A stretch of DNA of 64,000 nucleotides, taken from Strigamia acuminata (taxonomy: Eukaryota; Arthropoda; Chilopoda; Geophilomorpha; Linotaeniidae). Below the pieces are notes generated by a model, which was not told the origin of the DNA, did not search any database, and saw only the letters and a program-made list of their open reading frames with translations. The translations under genes were made by a program, and so were the position numbers. Each line of letters begins with the position of its first letter. The stretch's first letter is position 1. The DNA is taken from positions 3,472,001 to 3,536,000 of the forward strand of contig OX442322.1 of NCBI GenBank assembly GCA_949358305.1. The letters are read 5' to 3'. Below are positions 11,919 through 23,300 of this stretch, one piece after another.

Positions 11919-14792
11919 TCAATCCTTCTTGCTGGGACCCGACGCTGGATCCATCGCCTGGGCGAAACTCACTCCAGGGACGGGCGGCTCAGCGCCGGGC
12001 GGCACAGCGCCGGGCGGCAAAACCAGATCTCCAACCAAGGCTGAAGACTGGTCGCGGGGGTCCTCGTGCTCGGAAATGAAGCACAATGCGTGGCCGCCGG
12101 CTGGCTCGTACGGGGCACGTCTCCTCTCATGCAGCCAAACCCGCGGAATGAACGCCGAAAACCCGGAATTGGTGTGCCGGATCGCGTTCGCCTCCGCGGC
12201 CGTTCGAGGCGCACGGTGGGCCCTCAGCAAACGCTGATGGAGGATCAAATCGGTGGTCTGGCGCACCTGGTTGTGTAGCCAAACGAATACCGATTTCCCC
12301 TTGTCTCTCTGCGCGAGGATGAATTTGCGCGTCGCCGTCGTCATCGACAGCTGAGAGAACTCGTCACACAACTTCTCATAATAGTTCGTCTGAAGCTTCG
12401 CCGCTTTCGCTGGCTTGGCGCTCTTCGGAACTACCGCTTGTTGGACAGTCTCTTCCCGCGCTTGTTGGGCTGCGGGAGGCGTCAGGCTCTGGCGAGCGGC
12501 GGACATCGTTGGTGGCGTCCGACATAACAAGCGTCTGGGTCTACCCGCCGCATTTGATAGGACGGGTGTCTGTGGTGTCGCCGCTGGTGGCATCGGTGGC
12601 GGCGGCGGCGGCGGAGGTGGAGTTGGGGCTCCACGTGAAGCAGTCGAAGAGGCGGCGTCGCTCTCCATCGGCTCTTCACTCGTGACCATCATTGCGTGTG
12701 ACTGCGCTGACGGTGTTGGCTCCCACGTGGTAACGGCGTGGCGGAAGGCCATGCTCCGCAACTTATACCCCTCCCATTCGGGGTTCACCACGTCCCGGGT
12801 CAGCTCGAAGCGAGTCATCGCCGGGTTGGGGAGAATGGCGCTCCATTCCCCAACGAGTGCGCGAGGTATCTGCACACCCTCTCTGTCGACTACGGACCAA
12901 CAGGCCATCGCCTGTCGTCCGACCCCAAAGAGCGAGGGGGTCAATAACTGGACCATGATCTTCGTCAAAGCCAGCTGTAGACTGCGCCGATTTACAGGGT
13001 TGCTGCGATCAGGATCTGCAGCGAACGCGCGCGAGTGGTGCCGCATCATCGAAATCCCCCACTCGATGAAATGGCGCTGAGTGACGTCGGCGCCCTGCAG
13101 AGCAGCGGCGGCGGCCCTCGGGTCCTCCATCACAAATGCGAAGGCCAAGAGCTCTTCGATCGACGGATTGGCTGCTTCTCGAGCCAGCCGTGCGTTTTCG
13201 TCACGCTGTTCATACCACATCGCGGTGCGGTCGTGTCTTGCCTTGCTCGGGTAATATTCTCCGAAGCGGGCGTTATGGCATTCCCGCGCAATGCTCTGGT
13301 GAACGGGCAACATCACCGAGTCGTCGACGGCCAAGTTCGGCGTAGTGCTCGAACCCGGCATCGGCGGCGGCGGCGGCGGGGGCTGCGTCGGCGGCGGCAG
13401 CGGCTGTGTCGGCGGCGGCAGCGTCAGGGACTGCTGTGCTGGCAACGGTTGCGACGTTGATGACTGCGTCGGCAACAGCAACGTCAAAGACTGTTGTGTT
13501 GGCGGTGGCAGCGTCGCTTGCACTCCAGTCGGCGTGACTTGGAGTGCCGGGAGCTGGCTTACAGTACTCGTCGGTGGAACGACGGCCGTAGGCGCGTCTT
13601 CTACACGCGGTCGCGAATTGACATATTCGCTTAACCACCGTGCCACTTCGTGTGGAATCACGGTACCATGCTCGACGACGCCCATCTTGCGAGCGAACTG
13701 CATCGCGGGGTCGAAACGAGACAATTTCTTGCGTTTCATCTGGGTGATGATCTCGCGAAGGTCCCGCGTGTCTGGCGCTAGGACGCGACGCTCCCCGGAA
13801 GATCGGCCACTCGACTTCGATCGTGCCTCTCTCGCTTCCTTCGCTTCGATTGCTTTGAGAGCGTGTTCGGGAAGGGGAATTCCTCGCGCCTCGCAGCGAG
13901 CGAAATACCGCTCTTTGCGGTCTCGTTTCCGCTGCTCACGATGAGTTAGCGGATGTCTGCCGACACGGGGACGAGAGACTCGCTCTTCGTCACCCGAAAT
14001 CCAGACTTCTCGAGTCTCTTTACCGTCTTTCATCTGACGGTTGACGAACACCCTTGGTCTGGTGTAATTCGCGGGGTCGCGCGGTGGCTGCGCTGACGTT
14101 CCCGCTCCATCGTTGACGGTCGAGTGCTGTTCGACGCACTGTTTCTTCGACCGTCCCGGGGAGCGCGATTCGCTGCCCCCGGTTCCCTTGGAGCGCTTGC
14201 GCTTCCTTGGGAAATTATATTTGGGGCCGAGAATTCCCAAATAGTGGAGTTGCCACATTTCAGCTTGTGACGTGAGAATCCCCATTCTCGGTCGCCACTG
14301 TGGCGTAACTTCTCCCTGCCGAATCTGCTCGCACCACAGATGTATATCGGCGGTGCTCATTCCGTCGTCTTGCAAAATCCGCTCTGCAACCGCCGGCGCA
14401 GTGTCGATTAGCTGCTGGCGGTAGTGTTGATACACTTCTTCGCGGGCCTCCTCGGTCTCGGCCGCTTGCCACGCGAACAACACATGCTCCTCCGCCGGCC
14501 TGCCGGAGTATTGGCTCGACAGGGCCGGGTGGAAGATTGGTGACTTCGGGTCATCGATGCGAGCGAGCTCTGCAGCGACGACGTTTCGCACCGACTCCGG
14601 GAACGCGTCCAGGAGTGTACAATCGTTAACCCAACGCTTGGCGAGGGCGCGCGAAAATAATACGCGCAGGCGGTATGGCTTCGCATCTTCGCCAAAGCAG
14701 CGGCGCAGAAAATCGGGCAGTACGCCTCGATATATGCCCGCTCGCACTATGCATGCGGGGCTGAGCGCTCCCCATGTGTCTCGGAGCTCCAT
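11919..14792 (-). CDS. gypsy-1 ORF3, unknown function (env position, not env-like)
   Basis: 957 codons from the ATG at 14792. I chose this ATG because CAG, a splice-acceptor end preceded by a pyrimidine-rich run, abuts it. The frame is also open about 130 codons upstream, but without similarity to anything. Content: an N-terminal domain (about 1-215) with many tryptophans and a basic end PRKRKRSK; a charged middle (KRDRKERYFARCEARGIP); proline stretches; a second conserved block (about 610-770, KLRSMAFRHAV); more prolines; and a C-terminal domain (about 830-930, LHQRLLRAHRAP, RVWLHERRR). There is no signal peptide, membrane segment or furin-like site, so it is not an envelope. The last two blocks recur in gypsy-2. 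I do not recognise the family. A Gag-like or RNA-binding accessory role is only a guess. Confidence 0.8.
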   Translation of the reverse strand: MELRDTWGALSPACIVRAGIYRGVLPDFLRRCFGEDAKPYRLRVLFSRALAKRWVNDCTLLDAFPESVRNVVAAELARIDDPKSPIFHPALSSQYSGRPAEEHVLFAWQAAETEEAREEVYQHYRQQLIDTAPAVAERILQDDGMSTADIHLWCEQIRQGEVTPQWRPRMGILTSQAEMWQLHYLGILGPKYNFPRKRKRSKGTGGSESRSPGRSKKQCVEQHSTVNDGAGTSAQPPRDPANYTRPRVFVNRQMKDGKETREVWISGDEERVSRPRVGRHPLTHREQRKRDRKERYFARCEARGIPLPEHALKAIEAKEAREARSKSSGRSSGERRVLAPDTRDLREIITQMKRKKLSRFDPAMQFARKMGVVEHGTVIPHEVARWLSEYVNSRPRVEDAPTAVVPPTSTVSQLPALQVTPTGVQATLPPPTQQSLTLLLPTQSSTSQPLPAQQSLTLPPPTQPLPPPTQPPPPPPPMPGSSTTPNLAVDDSVMLPVHQSIARECHNARFGEYYPSKARHDRTAMWYEQRDENARLAREAANPSIEELLAFAFVMEDPRAAAAALQGADVTQRHFIEWGISMMRHHSRAFAADPDRSNPVNRRSLQLALTKIMVQLLTPSLFGVGRQAMACWSVVDREGVQIPRALVGEWSAILPNPAMTRFELTRDVVNPEWEGYKLRSMAFRHAVTTWEPTPSAQSHAMMVTSEEPMESDAASSTASRGAPTPPPPPPPPPMPPAATPQTPVLSNAAGRPRRLLCRTPPTMSAARQSLTPPAAQQAREETVQQAVVPKSAKPAKAAKLQTNYYEKLCDEFSQLSMTTATRKFILAQRDKGKSVFVWLHNQVRQTTDLILHQRLLRAHRAPRTAAEANAIRHTNSGFSAFIPRVWLHERRRAPYEPAGGHALCFISEHEDPRDQSSALVGDLVLPPGAVPPGAEPPVPGVSFAQAMDPASGPSKKD

Positions 14793-16166
14793 CTGCAATG
14801 ATGGAAACAAAATAATTAATGAAATCGCCAATAACACGGAGATAAATAGGGGGTGGGCTCGAGGAACGTCGCTGAAACGTGCGACCGCTCGTCGAGTCCT
14901 ATTCCTGTTCATTGATTCGTCCTTGTCAGGAAGAAAAGAGTCTTCTTGGCACATCTGGTTCACGTCCAATGATAACCACGAGACGGAATCGAGCGTATTA
15001 ATCCGGAAATTTTTCTTCGGATTGCTTAATTTAAAATTAAACTGTAAATTTGTATTTAAACCAATAAATTCGCGAAATCGTTCGTGAAAATCTCCAATAA
15101 CAATTTTAGAACATGTAAACAAATGTTCTTGTCGTGAATTAACTTGTAAAGAAATAAATTTGTCTAATAATAACTCCAAAAATTCGGAGTTAAAGTCGAG
15201 TTAAAAAACGAATCTATAATAAATTAGTGTCATCGGGAAAAAATTCGCAAATAAAATAGCAAATAAAAATAGAAACAACGTTCTATAAATTCTTTCAAAA
15301 TCCATCCAATAAATTATTCCCATTTCTGGAATATAAAAAGAAAGCTCGTTTCCTTTGTCTCGTTCGTGTCAATTGTCGTGAGTCATCTTCAAGGAGCGAG
15401 GCGACAGTTTGTCTGCTATCGCGTCCTTGAAGACAAATAATAGGAGAAAATACAATCGCTCTCGCGATCGTGGATATTAGTATAATAATTATACACTATT
15501 TCGAACGCAGAGCGTTCATGTCAAGTATTAGTCAAGTGTATCTTTAATTCGACCGCACGGAGCTAAATCTCGTGCGGCGATGCCGACTACTACCTGATCG
15601 GGTGGAACTACGTTTATGTCCGGGTCCCAATTCTCGTCATGATGCTGTATTTCAAGCATTTCCTCGTCCCCTCCTTCCTCATCCATCGTGAGGATTGCGC
15701 GTTCAGTCAGACCACGATTAAAAAACTTGAAAACTTCTCGTAAAATGGATCAAAAACTTGGTTAAAAATGCACTCGCTGTGTATCACGTGCGGACGACGA
15801 TCAGCTGATTTTAGCGGAAGTCCGGGTGAAAACGAGGCAATCGTGGTGGGTTCTGGGTAATTTTACTCCAGAACCAGGTGTTTATGACTGTGCGCAACAG
15901 CCCGTGCGCATGTTACGCTACGGGGCTCCTTTGTTTCTACGCCCGTGCGCGATCGCTGCTACGGGGTCTTTTGCACGCGGTATCCGACCCGTGCCGATAA
16001 TTTTGCTACGGGTCCCGCGTTTCCACGCCATCTCGTGACGCGAATTCGACCGATATCCGCTTTGTTGGACTTAGCGAAATTTTCAGAGTCTCGGATTTTG
16101 ATGGCTAGCGCTGTCGATCGGTCAATTTTTTTGTTTTTCAGCGTCGCCATCGACTCGTAACGTTTT
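14793..16166 (-). other. gypsy-1 spacer between pol and ORF3
   Basis: About 1.4 kb without a supported gene. On the minus strand its last bases are pyrimidine-rich and end CATTGCAG right before the ORF3 ATG, as expected of an intron 3' end. The short frames inside show no domain. Confidence 0.6.
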
Positions 16167-19100
16167 CTACTCCTTTCCTACGACCTTTCCGTCTTTTATA
16201 AACGGATTACTTCCACGGGGCCGCAGGTGATGAGTCGAGACAGGTACGATATTTTTTGTTGTTTTTTGTGTCTGTACCTCCTCATTACTGTTTTCTTTTT
16301 TATCCGTGTTTTTTGTGTTTGTTTCAGGAGTTTCTCCTGTTTCCCCCCCGACCAAAATTGGATCCGGAACGGATTCAACTATCTCGTTTACCGGTGGTGA
16401 AGGGGCGTCGAAATACTCCTCGTTGTCACTTGGCGGTGCTTTTTCCGACTCGCCAGCGAACATATCGACGATTTGGCCGTCAGTTTTAGACTTGACTTGG
16501 CCTTTTGCCCACATTTCTTGCGGGAATTCCGGAATGTACGGAGTTAACTCTCGTACCTGGATCGACTTATGCTCGGTATTGTCCTCGAGCTTACGTAGTT
16601 TATACGCGTTACCGCCATGCTTGCCGATGATCACATACGGACCATCTCTCTTGTCGGCCAAGCTGGCGGTGATTCCTCTCGCTGCATTTGAGAGGATGTG
16701 TGTGTCTTTCCACACCAAATCATTGATCTCGAAATTCACAAATTTTCTACCGCTTTTATCTTGTAAAATGCGGTCGCGCATATTAAAAATGTGCGCCATC
16801 ATGTGCTTGTACGTGTTGGAGATGGTTTGCTCCAATTTATACACGTACTCATGTAGTTTCTCAGGGTCCACGACATTTACTGACTCTGCCACTCGTGGGT
16901 CCCAAGGCACTCGTAGCTCCCGGGCGAAGTTGAGGTAGGCCGGAGAAAAATCTCTCGTCCTCGAGACTGTTGTTCGTATGCTGAACGCGATCTCCCTCAA
17001 GTATTCATCCCACTTATTGTGGATGTCAGTGAATATACTTAGTGCATATTTAATGTCCCTGTTGAGTCGCTCAACGGGATTTGTTCTGGGATTGTAGGTC
17101 GAAGTATGTGACGCCACAATCCCGAATTTCTCACAAAACTTACCCCAAATTTTCGAGATAAATTGGGGTCCGTTGTCGGATATCATTTTACGTGGAAATC
17201 CGTAACGTAACGCTACGTCGTAGATACATTCAACGATTTTTTCTGCTGAAGGTCTAGCGACGGCGTACAACTCGGGCCAACGAGTCGCCACGTCCATTAT
17301 AACGATAATGTACGCATTTTTATTTCCCGTAACGGGTTTTGGGCCCATCACATCGACACTTAAACAATCAAAAGGCGCGTAAGGCCCTAAGAAAATAGTT
17401 TCGAATGGTGATTTACTCCTCGGCTTGCACGCTTGACATCGCTGACATTGGTGGACAAAAAGAGCAATATCTTTTTTCATCCCTGTCCAGTGAAAAAGCT
17501 GTGTAGCACGATAGAGTGTTCTGCTTACTCCCGCATGGCTCGCAAGCGGGTGCCCGTGTAACAACCACAGCACGCGACCGATTAAGGAAGCAGGTATTAC
17601 TACCTTTACTGCGGTGTCCGATTCACTCAAGTCATCTTGGTGATTTGGGTGATGTTTCACCAAAAGGCCGTCATCCAATAGGTAATCTATGGATTCGTGT
17701 GCATAACGACGCTTCTGCCTTCTGGTTAAGTTGGGCGGATATTTTCCTGTCAGTACGAATCTAGCTCTGTCCTGACATTTTTTGTCTAATTTTTGTTGCA
17801 CAATTATTTCCTCCCTTGTCGGGGGATTGCTTCGCATTTGCTTGCCGACATGAGTGTGGAAGGCGCTTAGAAGCGGGTCATTTATTCTCCGCTCTAGCTT
17901 AAATTCCTTCTTTGCATTTGGGTAATTGTCAGCAGCTGGTTGGTATAACCGCGTCCAGAATCCACAGAATTTTACATCTGCTGGAGACGCGGTGGGAATT
18001 TCATTTATTTTCCTTAAATCCCAACGATGACAACTCGTCGGGCAGTAAATGATGCGGGAATCATCCTCGCCATCATCGTCAGCGTCGATAGGATCTGACA
18101 CTGGTGCCCTTGATAGAGCGTCAGCCACGACGTTATATTTGCCGGGCTTGTATTGAATGGTCAAGTCGCATGCCATCAGTTCTAACTGCCATCTGGCTAG
18201 TCGACCGGCTGGCTCTTTTAATTTCATCAGCCATTGTAACGCTTGATGATCTGTGTGGACTACGAATTTGGTATATTCGAGATAATCTCTGAATTTTCTT
18301 ATAGCCCACACAACTGCCAAACACTCCAACTCTGTGGCGTTGTAATTTTTTTCAGCGCCTTGGAGTTTGCGACTTATAAACATGCACGGCAGGTCTTGTT
18401 CGACTCCGTCGCGCACGTGAGTTTGGAGCAACGCGGCTCCTAACCCAACTCTGCTGGCGTCCGTATGTAATATGAACGGCCGGTTTAAGTCGGGTAGAGG
18501 CATTACGCCGACTTCCGTCAGCATCCTCTTTATCGCATTAAATGCGATGTTGCACTCATTTGACCATACAAATTCGTTTTCATTCTTCAGGAGGTCGGTA
18601 ACTGGGGCTGCCACTTCAGCTAGACCCGGTAGCAACCTGCCGAAGAAGTTTATCATTCCCATAAACCGTTGGACACCTTTAACGTCCTCGGGTGGTGGGA
18701 AACGATTAATCGCATCGATTTTTTCGGGGCCAATAGCTAAACCATTGACTCCAATGCGATAACCCAGGAAGGCAAGCTCCTTTCGACAGAACTTGCTCTT
18801 GCCCGGGTGAACGTGTAACCCAGCTTTCGCCAGCCGGGTGAGCACTTGGTCGATGTGCTCAATGTGCTCTTCGAATGTTTTAGAGGCAATAACTATGTCA
18901 TCTAGGTATGCCCACACGAACTGATGCAGGATATCACCCAATACGCTTTCGATTAGTCTCTGAAAGGTACTGGGAGCATTCACTAAACCAAACGGCATGA
19001 CGTTGAACATCAACCGTCCAATTGGCGAGTAAAATGCTGTTTTTAGCTTATCCTCTGGCCTCATCTCAACTTGCCAGTATCCCTTCGACAGATCCATCGT

Positions 19101-20294
19101 CGTAACCCAAGAAAAGGGGCTAAGCTCTCTCAAAATGGATTCGATAGACGGCATCTGTATGGGATCTATCTCTGTCACCGCGTTTAATGGGCGGTAATCA
19201 ATGCATAGGCGTGGGTCCGAGCCCGGGCGCATCACGAGCACAACTCGCGTCGCGTATTCTCCCTGGGCCTCGGAGACAATGCCACTGTCTAGCATTTCTT
19301 GGCACATTTTTTGCACTATTTCACGTTTTTGCGGATTCATTCCCTTATACGCAACTCGTATAGGTTTATTATCCGTCAATTTAATCTCGTGAATAGCCCT
19401 ATTCGTTCGGCCCGGTTTTTTCGACAGGATCCCCTCATATTTAAGTAGGACCCTTCGTAGGGCTGCCGCTTCGTTTAATTCTAAAGCGGCGTCGGCGACA
19501 AGCGTTTCCACTACATTGTCCCGTTGCAATTCTGCTACGAATGCTTTAAAATTGTAGTCTTGAACGAATTTCTTTAGGCCTTTCTCCCACTGTGTCTTGT
19601 CGGCCGCTTCTTTGATAAGAGCTGGTGGCACGACAATTGCGGGTCTTTCTCTATCATTTCTGATATAATTCCAAGATTTCGTTATTGGATTTGGTTGTAT
19701 TTCCATTGACGCCATGAGGTCTAAGCCCAACAGAAAAATTCTGTCGCACGTGGGCAGGACCAGGAAAGGGTGCTGTTCTACCCCTCCGAGCCACTCCATG
19801 GTCAATAATATAACTCCTTTTGGACGCGCCATTCCGTTGGCGGTTTTTAGACGTACATTTTTATTAACGCCTTTTATCTTATCGGTGAGACCCAATGATG
19901 CTACTATGTCTTCGGAAACGAACGAGCGATCTGCTCCCGAGTCTAGCAGTCCCATAATTTTTTCGCGTTCTATTGTCATGGGCAGCATACATAGGCGGCT
20001 GGTATATTCGACCGCCACGTTGCACATGAAAACACGAAATTCTTCTGTGTCTTCGACTACTTGAGGTAATTCTTCAAGCAGTAGGTTTGGTTCTTCCGCC
20101 TCAGCCTCAGCGTTTGCGGTAATTACCTGCAAAGCGTTGTTGGCCCTGTCTTGGATCTGGGCGTTAGCTATGTCACTACCCATTTCTTTGACTGGTGGCG
20201 GTTTATCGAACCCTTTGTTAAACCCCTTCTTCTTCATGAATGGCGCAGACGGTCGAGAAGTTATTTCTTCGCCGCCTGCGCTGACTCGTTTTTT
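16167..20294 (-). CDS. gypsy-1 pol: protease, RT, RNase H, integrase
   Basis: The Ty3/gypsy Pol polyprotein, expressed as a Gag-Pol fusion by -1 frameshift at the tandem heptamers 20288-20306; the first in-frame ATG is at 20237. Domains in order: aspartic protease (LLDSGADRSF, about residue 115), reverse transcriptase (TTMDLSKGYWQVEM, MPFGLVNAPSTFQ, AYLDDIVIAS), RNase H (HTDASRVGLGAALLQ, NATELECLAVVWA), integrase zinc finger (HPLASHAG to CQRCQACK), integrase core (SVDVMGPKP, ISDNGPQF, NPVERLNRDIK) and a C-terminal GPY-like module (DKRDGPYVIIGKHGG). No stop or frameshift was seen. Catalytic residues are present in every domain. It is followed by an untranslated gap and then ORF3. Confidence 0.95.
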   Translation of the reverse strand, partial: KKRVSAGGEEITSRPSAPFMKKKGFNKGFDKPPPVKEMGSDIANAQIQDRANNALQVITANAEAEAEEPNLLLEELPQVVEDTEEFRVFMCNVAVEYTSRLCMLPMTIEREKIMGLLDSGADRSFVSEDIVASLGLTDKIKGVNKNVRLKTANGMARPKGVILLTMEWLGGVEQHPFLVLPTCDRIFLLGLDLMASMEIQPNPITKSWNYIRNDRERPAIVVPPALIKEAADKTQWEKGLKKFVQDYNFKAFVAELQRDNVVETLVADAALELNEAAALRRVLLKYEGILSKKPGRTNRAIHEIKLTDNKPIRVAYKGMNPQKREIVQKMCQEMLDSGIVSEAQGEYATRVVLVMRPGSDPRLCIDYRPLNAVTEIDPIQMPSIESILRELSPFSWVTTMDLSKGYWQVEMRPEDKLKTAFYSPIGRLMFNVMPFGLVNAPSTFQRLIESVLGDILHQFVWAYLDDIVIASKTFEEHIEHIDQVLTRLAKAGLHVHPGKSKFCRKELAFLGYRIGVNGLAIGPEKIDAINRFPPPEDVKGVQRFMGMINFFGRLLPGLAEVAAPVTDLLKNENEFVWSNECNIAFNAIKRMLTEVGVMPLPDLNRPFILHTDASRVGLGAALLQTHVRDGVEQDLPCMFISRKLQGAEKNYNATELECLAVVWAIRKFRDYLEYTKFVVHTDHQALQWLMKLKEPAGRLARWQLELMACDLTIQYKPGKYNVVADALSRAPVSDPIDADDDGEDDSRIIYCPTSCHRWDLRKINEIPTASPADVKFCGFWTRLYQPAADNYPNAKKEFKLERRINDPLLSAFHTHVGKQMRSNPPTREEIIVQQKLDKKCQDRARFVLTGKYPPNLTRRQKRRYAHESIDYLLDDGLLVKHHPNHQDDLSESDTAVKVVIPASLIGRVLWLLHGHPLASHAGVSRTLYRATQLFHWTGMKKDIALFVHQCQRCQACKPRSKSPFETIFLGPYAPFDCLSVDVMGPKPVTGNKNAYIIVIMDVATRWPELYAVARPSAEKIVECIYDVALRYGFPRKMISDNGPQFISKIWGKFCEKFGIVASHTSTYNPRTNPVERLNRDIKYALSIFTDIHNKWDEYLREIAFSIRTTVSRTRDFSPAYLNFARELRVPWDPRVAESVNVVDPEKLHEYVYKLEQTISNTYKHMMAHIFNMRDRILQDKSGRKFVNFEINDLVWKDTHILSNAARGITASLADKRDGPYVIIGKHGGNAYKLRKLEDNTEHKSIQVRELTPYIPEFPQEMWAKGQVKSKTDGQIVDMFAGESEKAPPSDNEEYFDAPSPPVNEIVESVPDPILVGGETGETPETNTKNTDKKENSNEEVQTQKTTKNIVPVSTHHLRPRGSNPFIKDGKVVGKE

Positions 20295-20306
20295 GACTCG
20301 TTTTTT
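20243..20306 (-). promoter_or_regulatory. -1 ribosomal frameshift signal of gypsy-1
   Basis: Two in-frame heptamers A AAA AAC lie 12 bases apart on the minus strand (20300-20306, then 20288-20294), close to the gag stop at 20261. After a six-base spacer the arm GCGCAGGCGG (20272-20281) pairs with CCGTCTGCGC (20243-20252), giving ten pairs with one G-U. A smaller inner hairpin sits in the loop. Pol is in the -1 frame of gag and open through the site. Confidence 0.88.
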
Positions 20307-23300
20307 GCCATGGCGAGTTTAATCTCTGCCATCTGCTTCATTATCGCGTCAAACTTAGCGTCTTCTTTCGCTGTTCTTGGGCACTCATTGGAATAGTGAC
20401 CCGGTTGGTTACACTTAAAACAACGAATATTTGATTTGTCTCTTGGGGCTTCAATCGATTTCTTTTTTTCAGGGTCTACTTTCGACGGTGGCGTGTAATT
20501 TTTTCGAAAATACTTCGGAATTCGGCCGGCATTTGGTTTTAACCTGGCGCGAAATTCTTCTACCGCTCTATCTCGATGGATGAGATGTACTAGCGGTCCT
20601 TCCTCATCGCAACCCGTTGATAAGGTATCGCGATAGCTTCGTATTTCTTCGTCCGTCGAATAATCGTCTTTTTCTTCTTTTTCGTCTGATTTTCCGACAT
20701 TTTGTTCGGCTTCCTCCCCCTCCTTGACCTCCTCCAGTGTCGCTTGCATGGCTGACGCTGTCGGTGCCTTTTTAGGGGCGGCCAATGGGTTGGAAGGCAG
20801 CGTGGATGTCAGTTTATTTTTTATTTGTAAACCAACGCTAGCTTCTGCCAGCTCCATTATACCGCTAAGATATTCAGTAGGGCGCATGATTTTGTCTGTC
20901 GCCCCATATCTTTCCGCACTCAACTTGAGACGTTTAGCGGTTGCTGCTTTCTCCGCTTCTGGTAAAGCGGAATAATATCTCTTCTCGATATCTATCGTGT
21001 TCTCGAACAGGAAGGCGCTCATTTCTTCGTAGCTGCCTCCTGTCGGTGCCCTTTCTTCAAGTAGCACCCGTTGCGAGTATTCCGACAAACCGCCGAGAAA
21101 GAAAAGGTTGAATCCCGTGGCATGAAATTCCATCGGGGCCTTTTCGAACAACAATCTGGCGCGAATGTCGTAATCCATTATGGTTTCACCAGGCATCTGG
21201 CGAAGACCTCGCATCTTTCGGCTCACCTCTTCGGGTGTCTCGCCGTAGCGCAGGTCGAATCTCATTAAAAAGTCGTCCCAATTGACGCCTTTCAATCCTT
21301 GGTACCACTCACGTGCCGAGCCTGTCATTAGCTCGACAATACCGTGGGTGAGCATGTCTCCTACGGTGGCTTTAGTGGCAGTCTTAATCCGAATTACTTC
21401 GTCAAGGAAGCGATCTCCCGCTTTCCATGACCCGTCGAAACGGTTCTGAATATAAAATTGCCACCTAATATTCCCGGTAACACTCATGGTGTCACGTCGG
21501 GAGACAGCGTATTTTTTCTTTACGCGGTCACCAGTGTTACGATTACGATCATTTCGTTTGCTCAGATCGATTCCTTCGGCTTTTAACGAGCCAAGCAGGG
21601 CTCTTCCAAGCTCTCCCATCGTATACTGCCGACCCGTCGAATCGGTAAACGCGCTTTGTCGGGGAAGGTCCTGAAACTCCTCCCGTCGGTGGTCGCTATT
21701 TTCCGATCGACGTCGTTTCTCTCTATCGCGCGGAGAGTTGGATCTCTTCCGGCGATTACTTGACTTATCATTTCGTCTGTCGTCGTTGGACGAGGGGTCG
21801 GAGCTGGGGTCGGGAGACGGTGAGCGGCGTGGCGGGTTGCGCCGTGAAGAGTTTGACTCTTTCCGGCCCCTACGACGGTCGTCACGTTCCCTTTCCCTGC
21901 GTTCATCGCGTTCTCTTTCCCTTCGTCTTTCTCCGGAACCTCTCTCCGAATCGTGATGACTGGGTGCATTCGACTCCAGTTCATCCGACGACGAATCACT
22001 GTTTCCGTAGTGATACTGTTGCTGTCCTCTTTCGCGTTGACGTTCCTCTCGTGACGATGTGCGGTCTTCGGAAGGTTTTCTCGAAGGTCCGTCGTCTTTG
22101 AGGATGGGTACCGGCTGTTGCCAGTCGTTACCCCGCGGGTCGTCGCGTTGTCGGCTCGTGTGAGTCTGTTCTTCGTTACGACGCGCGTTGTTCGCATTTA
22201 TTAATCGGTTGATAGCGTTGTTAGTGTTATCGTCTAACGCCATCATGCGAGGTCGAACGCGTTGTTCGGTCGAGACTTCCCGTTTGCGTGGAGTGACTGG
22301 CACTTCCTTTTTTCGCTCGGGTTTGGGGCTGACCTTCGGCGTGCGCTTCGGGTCGCCTTCTACGCTCTCGTCGGACAATTCGGACGAGCTAACTTCTGGC
22401 TTGCGAACGGATTTTGGTTTGTCTCGTTGCAGCCTAGTCATGAAAGCTTGTTCAGCTTCTTGTTGAGAACGGAATGCATAACGATGTGCATGTAAGGCTC
22501 GATCAACTATTTCGACTTCTTCTGGAGTAGTCGGAACGCGCTGGGATTTGCCGTACTCGAGAGCTCGCGCTTCTCTTTCCGCCAGCTTCCGCTTTCTCTC
22601 GCGGATGGCTTGTCGGGCCTCATTCTCGGCATCCGCTTCGAATTGAGCGGAATCTACCATTTGTTGAGCGTATGCGCCTTCAACAACGGTGATTTCTGGG
22701 GATAACCTGTGCGCTCTTAAAGCTGCACGTACGATTTGTAATGTTTCGTACACAGTTATTTTTCCCGTTGGCAGAGTGTATCGTACACCTTCTGCCTGTG
22801 CCAACTGCATCGTGTCAACCAATGTGGCCGAGACGCTGTAAGGCTGGCTCGGAACACGCTCAGTTTTTGACGCATTGGACTTGTGTCCTTCGGACCTGAC
22901 CGAAGCTGGGCGGCTTTGCGTAATTGGCGTGTTTAGTGCCGAATTAGCTGTCGTGTTTGAGGCCGTCTTTTGTATCGGAGACGCCGCTTTCGGACTGCCC
23001 ACCTCGGTGTCGTGCGTTAGACGAGGCGATGGGTTACGGGATAAAACCTCGTTTCCGCTCGTCTCGCCGTCACGGTTAGAACGCGGCAGTTTGGAGTGAG
23101 ATTGCTCTTCACCCCGCTCTGTCTCGTCCAATCGCTGCCTCGTCTCGGAACGAGACGGGTGCGATGCCTCTGATGCGCTTCTGCGATCGGGTTTAGGCTT
23201 GCGCCGTTTTTGCCTCGCTTCGTGCGCTGAGGCTTTGGGTAAGGGACCTCCAGATCGCAAGTGATAGTCGGCGCCTTTACGACTGCCGGCTCTCTTGTTC

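Noticed and set aside
12415-13944. Long plus-strand open frames (12415-13080, 13345-13944) opposite gypsy-1 ORF3
   Set aside because: They mirror GC-rich, proline-coding sequence of ORF3; glycine/valine-rich low-complexity products with no domain are a typical antisense artefact.
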